Assembly: GCA_964504335.1 (NCBI GenBank) | Contig: CAZDET010000108.1 | Location: 1-11,959 of the forward strand | Reading direction: 5' to 3' | Origin: CAZDET01 sp964504335 | GTDB lineage: Bacteria > Bacteroidota > Bacteroidia > Chitinophagales > Saprospiraceae | Length of the DNA stretch: 11,959 nucleotides | Shown here: in pieces, positions 7,446 through 11,959 of the stretch | How positions within the stretch are numbered: position 1 is the stretch's first letter | Layout of the letters: every line of letters begins with the position of its first letter | The notes under the pieces: model-generated | The model's database searches: none | What the model was told of the DNA's origin: nothing | Seen by the model: only the letters and a program-made list of their open reading frames with translations | Made by a program: the position numbers and the translations under genes

Positions 7446-7681
7446 CGTATTCGTCTTGAGTACGATTAGTTGACTACAATAAAAGTGCCAGTTTTAATAA
7501 GTGTCTGATATTCAATTGATTTGACCTAGGTGTGGTCGTTTTGTATATTGAACTGTATGATTTCGTACAGTATAGTGTTCGAAAAAATACAGGCGTCTCT
7601 TTTTTGCCGGTTGCGTTGCGTACGGTGGGAAATTCCTGCAAAAATGGATTAGCTTAGGATCGAATCAAACCGACCGATCCC
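7446..7681. other. Spacer upstream of the EEP-fold hydrolase gene
   Basis: This 236-bp divergent gap should hold the promoter of the three-gene rightward unit. One near-perfect inverted repeat at 7552-7571 is listed separately. No exact TTG-N19-TAnnTTTG promoter was found; TCGTTTTG at 7536-7543 is one base off, with a TTG only 17 bp upstream. Confidence 0.4.
7552..7571. repeat. Inverted repeat ACTGTATG/CGTACAGT
   Basis: ACTGTATG (7552-7559) and CGTACAGT (7564-7571) pair over 8 bp with one G-T wobble around the loop ATTT. It lies 110 bp upstream of the EEP-fold gene start and could be a repressor site or a leader hairpin. Confidence 0.35.
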
Positions 7682-8521
7682 ATGCTTATGGCAGCCCTGA
7701 GAATAGCATTATTTCTGTCCCTCTGTTTTCCGTGGCTGGCAGCGGGGCAGTCCGCTACCCTGATGTCCTACAACATCCGCTACGATAACCCGAATGATGG
7801 GGCAGATGCCTGGAGCCAACGCCAGGAAGATCTGGTCGCCCTTATTGAATACTACCATCCGGACATACTAGGCATTCAGGAGGGGCTCCACCATCAGGTA
7901 GCCGCCATTGCCGAGCAGACCTCGCACTACGCCTGGATCGGAGTTGGAAGGGACGACGGGCGGAAGGCGGGCGAATACACGGCCATTTTCTATGATACGA
8001 CCAGCTGGGAGGTCCTCCACTCCGAGACGTTTTGGCTGTCTGACCGGCCCGACACCATATCGGTTGGGTGGGACGCCGCCTTGGAGCGCATTTGCACCTA
8101 CGGAGCTTTTCAAAACAAGGACGGCCAAACGACCATACACGTGTTCAACACCCATTTTGACCACGTCGGTACGGAAGCCAGACTGGAATCGGCTCGCTTG
8201 ATGTTGAAGCAATTACAGGAATATCAAGTCCTCGATGCGCCATTGGTGGTGATGGGCGATTTGAATTGCGAACCGGCAAGTGCACCCATTGAACAGCTAA
8301 CCTCTAAACTAACGGACGGGGCAACCACCGGCGAAACATCCCTCTACGGTCCTCTCGGCACCTTTAGTGGTTTTGACCCGGCCCGAGTTCCGGATCGCCG
8401 CATCGATTACATCTTTACCCGCAACCTTTCCCTGAAATCCTATCGACACATCGACGACCGACGGCCAACTGGCCGGTGGGTGTCGGATCATTTGCCAGTT
8501 TGGGTGGAGGTACATTGGTGA
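7682..8521 (+). CDS. Secreted endonuclease/exonuclease/phosphatase-fold hydrolase
   Basis: This 279-residue protein belongs to the EEP (DNase I/exonuclease III/inositol phosphatase) superfamily of metal-dependent phosphodiester or phosphomonoester hydrolases. A signal peptide (residues 1-23, ending LAAGQS) predicts export. All catalytic motifs are present in order: SYNIRYDN (29-36, Asn31), QEG (66-68, metal Glu67), FNTHFDH (155-161, His158), GDLNCEP (192-198, Asp193 and Asn195), RRIDYIF (239-245, Asp242) and SDHLPV (268-273, the Asp269-His270 pair). Length is typical. Bacteroidota secrete many such proteins next to carbohydrate genes, and the true substrate (nucleic acid, phospholipid head group, sugar or inositol phosphate) is usually untested. 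A 61-bp gap separates it from the outer-membrane barrel gene downstream. ATGs at 7682 and 7688 are both usable starts. Confidence 0.9.
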   Translation: MLMAALRIALFLSLCFPWLAAGQSATLMSYNIRYDNPNDGADAWSQRQEDLVALIEYYHPDILGIQEGLHHQVAAIAEQTSHYAWIGVGRDDGRKAGEYTAIFYDTTSWEVLHSETFWLSDRPDTISVGWDAALERICTYGAFQNKDGQTTIHVFNTHFDHVGTEARLESARLMLKQLQEYQVLDAPLVVMGDLNCEPASAPIEQLTSKLTDGATTGETSLYGPLGTFSGFDPARVPDRRIDYIFTRNLSLKSYRHIDDRRPTGRWVSDHLPVWVEVHW

Positions 8522-8582
8522 ATGAAATGTGACAAATTTTTCGGTTCTTTATTTGCGGTCCTCCCAACCCAACCAAAGCACC

Positions 8583-9782
8583 ATGAGACCGATTTTCGTC
8601 ACGATATTCACAATTTGTGCAATTGGCATCCTATCGGCCCAAACAGATTCGCTGCCCGGGAATTTCAAAAAAATCGACCTGCTTCCGGCCATCAGTTACA
8701 CACCGGAAACGGAATTGACCTTCGGAGTAATCGGTTATTACTACTTCAATCTTGCCAGACAAAGCGCTGCCACCCGCTTGTCTAATATCAATTTTCTGGC
8801 AGCCTATACCCTCGCCAACCAGCGGGTAATCGAATTTCGGTGGGATGTGTTTTCCGATGCCAACAACTGGCGGTACCGCGGCGAGCTTTTTTTCAACCGT
8901 TTTCCCGACCGGAATTACGGCCTGGGCAACGAGGCGGGTTTGCTGATTGCCGACGTGGAGGATGGAGCCATCGATACCTTAAATTACGTGCGGTTCAATT
9001 CCGATCGACTTAAATTCTCGCCCGTAGTGCTCAGGCGAGTGGGTACCTACTTATACCTCGGGTTGCAGGGCGACATGGAGTATTTGTACAACCTGAAGCC
9101 CACCGGAGATAGCTATTTTCCCCTCGACGAGGAATCGGAGCGCCTGCTGGATTTTCCGGTCGATGGCTTGCGGGTCGGAATTGGGCTGAACCTGCTGCAC
9201 GATAGCCGGGACAATATTCTGAATCCACTAACCGGCACCTACGTCGAGGTGAGCAATCATTTCTACAGTACGATTTTTGGGAGTGATTTTGATTTTAGTA
9301 ATATTCGGCTGGACGGCAGGCGCTATGTGAATGTCACCAGCAACCATACACTGGCACTGCGCGGCGTAGTCAACTTCCGGTTTTCGGAGGAGCCGATTCC
9401 CTTGCGGGCGCTTTCCCGGGTCGGAGGCCAGGATTTCATTCGCGGCTATTTCCGAGGTACCTTTCAGGATCAGCACCTGGCCGCCTTCGAGTTGGAGTAC
9501 CGCTGGCCCTTTTGGAAACCGGATTTGGAAGCACCCTTCTGGAAATTGTGGAAACGCCTTGGGGTGGTCGGATTCCTCGGGGGCGCCCAGGTGTTTAATG
9601 AAACCGATGGCCTTGCCCTCAACCGCTTTAACCTCGCCGCCGGCGGCGGACTCCGGATTCTGTTCAATAAAGAATCTCGTCTAAATATCCGCATCGATTA
9701 CGGGATCGGATTGAGCGAAAATTCCGGAGGCATCGGAAAACGGCAATCGGGATTTTATTTCTTCCTGGCGGAAGCCTTTTAA
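8583..9782 (+). CDS. POTRA-less BamA/TamA-type outer-membrane barrel
   Basis: This 399-residue protein is predicted to form an Omp85-superfamily beta-barrel in the outer membrane. I use the ATG at 8583 because it gives the signal peptide MRPIFVTIFTICAIGILSAQ; an upstream in-frame ATG at 8529 adds 18 residues without signal character. Barrel strands start almost at once (ISYTPETELTFGVIGYYYF, 37-55), leaving no room for POTRA domains. Omp85 signatures are GLRVGIGLNLLHDSRDNILNP (195-215) with GTYVEV (218-223), the L6-loop motif GGQDFIRGYFRG (281-292), and the strand YEL-like AFELEYRWPF (301-310). It ends in Phe, as outer-membrane proteins recognised by the Bam machine do. Short barrels of this kind in Bacteroidota are of unknown role, perhaps lipid or protein export. 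It probably shares a transcript with its two neighbours. Confidence 0.87.
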   Translation: MRPIFVTIFTICAIGILSAQTDSLPGNFKKIDLLPAISYTPETELTFGVIGYYYFNLARQSAATRLSNINFLAAYTLANQRVIEFRWDVFSDANNWRYRGELFFNRFPDRNYGLGNEAGLLIADVEDGAIDTLNYVRFNSDRLKFSPVVLRRVGTYLYLGLQGDMEYLYNLKPTGDSYFPLDEESERLLDFPVDGLRVGIGLNLLHDSRDNILNPLTGTYVEVSNHFYSTIFGSDFDFSNIRLDGRRYVNVTSNHTLALRGVVNFRFSEEPIPLRALSRVGGQDFIRGYFRGTFQDQHLAAFELEYRWPFWKPDLEAPFWKLWKRLGVVGFLGGAQVFNETDGLALNRFNLAAGGGLRILFNKESRLNIRIDYGIGLSENSGGIGKRQSGFYFFLAEAF

Positions 9783-9809
9783 TTCAACACTACGTATATA
9801 CCTCATGAA

Positions 9810-11114
9810 ATGACGCCCGGGAATCAACTAATAAAAAACGACCGCAAGACGATCAACGCCTGGGCGATGTACGATTGGGCCAACTCCGTGTATGCCTTGG
9901 TAATTGCATCGGCCATTTTCCCGGCTTACTACAATGAAGTTACCCGAGTCAATGGCTCTAGCCGGGTCGAATTTTTAGGGTTTGATATTGAAAACACGGC
10001 GATATATTCCATTTGCCTGGGAACGGCCTTTGGAATGGTCGGCTTACTATCTCCGCTCATCTCCTCCATTTCGGATTACCTGGGCAACCACAAATCCTTC
10101 ATGCAATTCTTTTGCTACCTCGGCGGAACAGCGTGCATGGGGCTATTTTTCTTTACCGGAACGAACCTGGAATGGGGCCTGACTATGCTGTGGTTTGCAA
10201 CGGTCGGCTATTCCGGGAGTATCGTGTTTTACAATTCTTACCTGCCGGCTATTGCTACGGAAGATCGCCAGGACAGCGTGAGCGCCCGCGGCTATTCATT
10301 TGGGTACATCGGTGCTTCTACCCTTTTGATTATCAACTTGTTGTTTATCCTGAATCAGGAAGCACTCGGCGTGAAGGATAATTCGCTACTGCCGCGATTA
10401 TCCTTTCTCCTAACGGGTATCTGGTGGATAGGGTTTGCCCAAATAACCTTCAAGAAATTGCCCACCAGTATCTACGGTAGAACTACCAAAGGTCATTCCA
10501 TACTGAATGGCTACCGGGAATTGCAAAAAGTATTTCAAAGCATTCGCTCGCACGAGCGCACCTTGCGAATCTTCTTATTCGGCTTCTTTTTTTACATCAT
10601 GGGCGTACAAACCGTGATGTTCATGGCGGCCTCTTTTGGCGAAAAGGAAGTCGGTTTATCCGTCTCACAGCTAATCATCACCGTGTTATTGTTGGAATAC
10701 ATCGCCATTGCCGGTGCGTTTTTGTTCGCTTGGCTCTCTAAGCGGTACGGCAACTTCAGGGCCTTGTCTGTAGCGGTAGTTATTTGGATCGGCATTTGCT
10801 TTGGTGCCCAGTTCATTCAAACTGCCTTGCACTTTTTTACGACGGCATTCTTCATTGGCCTGGTGATGGGCGGCATCCAGTCCCTGTCGCGCTCTACTTA
10901 CGCCAAATTGATTCCCAACACCGAAAACAATGCCGGCTACTTCGGATTTTACGACGTGTGCGAAAAACTAGCCATCATGCTCGGCCTGGTGATGTTCGGC
11001 TACCTCGACAACTTGACCGGGAGCATGCGGAATTCAATTGTATTGCTGATGGTTTGGTTTATTATTAGCCTCTTTTTTCTGGTGAGACTATCGGCCTTCA
11101 AAACGGCTTCCTAG
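9810..11114 (+). CDS. UMF1/Atg22-family MFS transporter
   Basis: This 434-residue inner-membrane permease of the major facilitator superfamily belongs to the UMF1 (Atg22-like) group, whose eukaryotic member exports amino acids from the vacuole; bacterial substrates are unknown. About 12 membrane segments are visible, starting at VYALVIASAIFPAYY (27-41). Group signatures are NAWAMYDWANSVYA (16-29), FYNSYLP (140-146), DSVSARGYSFGYIG (155-168), GGIQSLSRSTYAKLIP (354-369) and AGYFGFYDVCEKLAI (375-389). The cytoplasmic loop between segments 6 and 7 lies around 214-250. The gap to the barrel gene is only 27 bp. The start follows a tiny out-of-frame ATG at 9805. Length is normal and the gene is intact. 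Confidence 0.92.
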   Translation: MTPGNQLIKNDRKTINAWAMYDWANSVYALVIASAIFPAYYNEVTRVNGSSRVEFLGFDIENTAIYSICLGTAFGMVGLLSPLISSISDYLGNHKSFMQFFCYLGGTACMGLFFFTGTNLEWGLTMLWFATVGYSGSIVFYNSYLPAIATEDRQDSVSARGYSFGYIGASTLLIINLLFILNQEALGVKDNSLLPRLSFLLTGIWWIGFAQITFKKLPTSIYGRTTKGHSILNGYRELQKVFQSIRSHERTLRIFLFGFFFYIMGVQTVMFMAASFGEKEVGLSVSQLIITVLLLEYIAIAGAFLFAWLSKRYGNFRALSVAVVIWIGICFGAQFIQTALHFFTTAFFIGLVMGGIQSLSRSTYAKLIPNTENNAGYFGFYDVCEKLAIMLGLVMFGYLDNLTGSMRNSIVLLMVWFIISLFFLVRLSAFKTAS

Positions 11115-11123
11115 TATCTTTGC

Positions 11124-11220
11124 TTCTTTGACAATTGTTGCGGTCGACACAAAACCGATGACCGAAAAGGATTGAAGGCAGAGGATTTGTGTCGATATAA
11201 CCACGAAAATTGTCAGAGAA
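11124..11220. repeat. 97-nt imperfect inverted repeat after MFS gene
   Basis: The outer arms 11124-11136 and 11208-11220 pair over 13 bp with a single U-G wobble. The inner arms TCGACACAAA (11144-11153) and TTTGTGTCGA (11186-11195) pair perfectly over 10 bp. The internal loop is 7 nt on the left and 12 nt on the right, and the apical loop is 32 nt. It starts 10 bp after the MFS stop and is followed by CTTTTT (11227-11232), so it could act as a terminator. A small structured RNA or a decayed inverted-repeat element are alternatives. Confidence 0.5.
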
Positions 11221-11347
11221 CCGTATCTTTTTGGTTGGAAATTGAAATAAAAACAAATAAATTCTATGAGCATACCGGAAGAAACAGCTCGTTAAATACC
11301 CTCCCAAGAACCGGTAATGTACAGGTCACAAATAAGGCGGAAAATAA

Positions 11348-11362
11348 TGCAACAAAGTTGCA
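11348..11362. promoter_or_regulatory. Operator copy 1, TGCAAC-N3-GTTGCA
   Basis: This perfect 6-bp inverted repeat with a 3-bp spacer (AAA) contains the -33 TTG of the promoter at its right arm. From memory it resembles inverted repeats ahead of metal-responsive, Fur/Zur-type regulated genes in Bacteroidota; that attribution is uncertain. Confidence 0.5.
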
Positions 11363-11387
11363 CGTGTGGATAATTTGAGTACTTTTG
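11358..11387 (+). promoter_or_regulatory. Bacteroidota primary-sigma promoter
   Basis: TTG (11358-11360), 19 bp, then TACTTTTG (11380-11387) matches the Bacteroidota consensus TTG-N19-TAnnTTTG exactly. Transcription should begin around 11393-11395 and run toward the frame at 11549. Operator copies cover the -33 element and the start region. Confidence 0.68.
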
Positions 11388-11400
11388 CAACGTAGCTGCA
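11386..11400. promoter_or_regulatory. Operator copy 2, TGCAAC-N3-GCTGCA
   Basis: This has the same 6-3-6 layout as copy 1 with one mismatch in the right arm (GCTGCA for GTTGCA). It overlaps the last two bases of the -7 element and the likely start site. The centres of the two copies are 38 bp apart. Confidence 0.45.
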
Positions 11401-11548
11401 TTTGCAAGAGGCGCTTACACTGAAAGCAAGTCATCTCCGGGATGCTTAACGGTCAAGACCGCAATCGTCAATTTGTCAAAGCAACAACAACAGTCCTAAA
11501 CAGTCGCTATCTCCCTACATCATCCAACCTACTGATTAATCTCAGATC

Positions 11549-11866
11549 ATGGCTTGGCTAGTTGCGAAATATGAATTATTGAAGTACTTCCGTAGCGGCC
11601 GCTCGAAGGCTTTTTACTTGGCGACTGCCCTGATGGTATTTGCCTCTTTTAAGCCAAGCATGTCCAACCAAATCTCGATTCCCGAAGAGTTGGTGGCGAC
11701 GCGTGCACCAGCGGGAATCGAGATTACAATGGCACCGGCCAGTTCACCTTCTAGCAGTGGTGGCTTCTGGCCTTCTGGGACGAGCACCATCACGTCCTCC
11801 AAATCCCGGGTTTCGCCGCCTTGCTCCCAATCGCCAACCGTTGAGCTGGTCCGAACGATCTTGTAA
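11549..11866 (+). pseudogene. Truncated membrane-protein start, broken near 11645
   Basis: The first 33 or so codons read MAWLVAKYELLKYFRSGRSK, then a hydrophobic helix (AFYLATALMVFASF, residues 21-34). This is the look of an inner-membrane protein start with a basic cytoplasmic lead, for example an ABC-2-type permease, though no family can be fixed from so little. From about 11646 the frame runs antisense to a substrate-binding protein coding sequence. The remaining residues are Ser/Pro-rich and do not look native, and the frame stops at 11866. It is the nearest frame to the promoter at 11358-11387, with a leader of about 155 nt. It could be a gene cut by rearrangement, an assembly chimera, or a chance frame. 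Confidence 0.4.
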
Positions 11867-11959
11867 TTTTTCCGGTAGCTGACATGAAAGTTCTTAGCGT
11901 ACATCACATCAACCGTATCCCGAAAGAGCGTGGCGATTGCTTTGGAATTGGATGAGGTC
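11614..11959 (-). pseudogene. BtuF/FecB-like ABC substrate-binding protein fragment, both ends missing
   Basis: This 114-residue minus-strand frame enters from beyond the right edge and shows the N-terminal part of a periplasmic binding protein for metal chelates, such as siderophore or cobalamin. VDVMYAKNFHVSYRKNYKIVR begins about residue 17, followed by DVMVLVPEGQKPP and then the strand IVISIPAGARVATNSSGIEIW leading to LDMLGLKEA. In intact proteins (about 300-380 residues) this leads into the first ligand-binding lobe. Here the match ends at LGLKEA (near 11646), and a stop follows nine residues later at 11614-11616. None of the three minus frames below this point continues the family. No signal peptide is visible because the start lies outside the window. 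Confidence 0.58.

Larger units (their letters stand above)
11115..11548. other. Non-coding region with structured DNA and a promoter
   Basis: This 434-bp region follows the MFS stop codon. From left to right it holds a promoter-like TATCTTTG (11115-11122) without a proper -33 element, a 97-nt imperfect inverted repeat, an A-rich tract (about 11245-11263) ahead of a 9-codon frame MSIPEETAR, and a consensus promoter with paired operators. Short frames across it on both strands show no recognisable protein. The stretch from about 11400 to 11548 would be a leader of roughly 150 nt for the frame at 11549. Confidence 0.55.

Noticed and set aside
11115..11122. TATCTTTG as a second Bacteroidota promoter
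   Set aside because: It matches the -7 element, but no TTG lies 17-22 bp upstream, so I mention it without annotating a promoter.
11265..11294. Nine-codon frame MSIPEETAR after an A-rich leader
   Set aside because: The start context looks like a Bacteroidota gene start, but the frame stops at once and no other frame continues a protein; too little to call a gene or leader peptide.
11088..11307. Two minus-strand frames of 61 and 69 codons after the MFS gene
   Set aside because: They cover the inverted repeat and the MFS 3' end and show no recognisable protein character.
11442..11561. 39-residue plus-strand frame overlapping the 11549 start
   Set aside because: No hydrophobic, repeat or family feature; chance frame in the leader.
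11597..11604. GCGGCCGC (NotI site) near the breakpoint, as a cloning-vector sign
   Set aside because: No vector or linker sequence surrounds it, it lies about 40 bp from the inferred junction, and it reads as ordinary Ser-Gly-Arg-Ser codons.

Overview
The window looks like chromosomal DNA of a Bacteroidota bacterium, perhaps a Saprospiria/Lewinella-like lineage. The evidence is a strong Bacteroidota-type promoter (TTG-N19-TAnnTTTG at 11358-11387), no clear Shine-Dalgarno sequences ahead of most genes, several small lipoproteins with short Cys-type signal peptides, a secreted GH92 glycosidase, an Omp85-type barrel ending in Phe, and roughly 50% G+C by eye. The assignment below phylum level is a guess. 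No rRNA, tRNA, CRISPR array, transposase or phage gene was seen.

Left part (1-4500): a minus-strand pair encodes a lipoprotein (877-1461) followed 5 bp later by a SAM-dependent methyltransferase (119-871). A plus-strand FAD-dependent oxidoreductase of the TIGR03364 type (1763-2923), a family linked to aminophosphonate catabolism, runs tail-to-tail into a TIGR03032/DUF4915 protein (2920-3990, minus). Their stop codons share one CTAG. Upstream of the TIGR03032 gene, on the same strand, lies another small lipoprotein (4060-4500).

Middle part (4501-7681): a 598-bp divergent intergenic region carries two GGGGAA[A/C]CCCC hairpins near the lipoprotein and a perfect 24-bp palindrome made of two AAACGTTT cores one helical turn apart. 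The palindrome resembles a tandem LacI-family operator upstream of the GH92 gene (5099-7147). In this GH92 enzyme the usual catalytic-acid Glu (GNEP) is Gln (GNQP, residue 520). I recall this substitution from GH92 enzymes that cleave mannose-1-phospho-6-mannose rather than ordinary mannosides. A possible 92-residue lipoprotein (7167-7445, minus) follows convergently.

Right part (7682-11114): three co-directional genes encode a secreted endonuclease/exonuclease/phosphatase-fold hydrolase, a POTRA-less Omp85/BamA-like outer-membrane barrel, and a UMF1/Atg22-type MFS transporter. Gaps of 61 and 27 bp make an operon plausible.

Right end (11115-11959): a non-coding stretch holds a 97-nt imperfect inverted repeat directly after the MFS stop, then a consensus promoter flanked by two copies of TGCAAC-N3-GYTGCA. 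These look like operators of a dimeric repressor, possibly metal-responsive. The promoter points at a short reading frame (from 11549) that begins like a membrane protein but after about 33 codons runs into the antisense strand of a broken BtuF/FecB-like substrate-binding protein gene. Around 11640-11650 there is therefore either a real rearrangement breakpoint or an assembly join between two incomplete genes.
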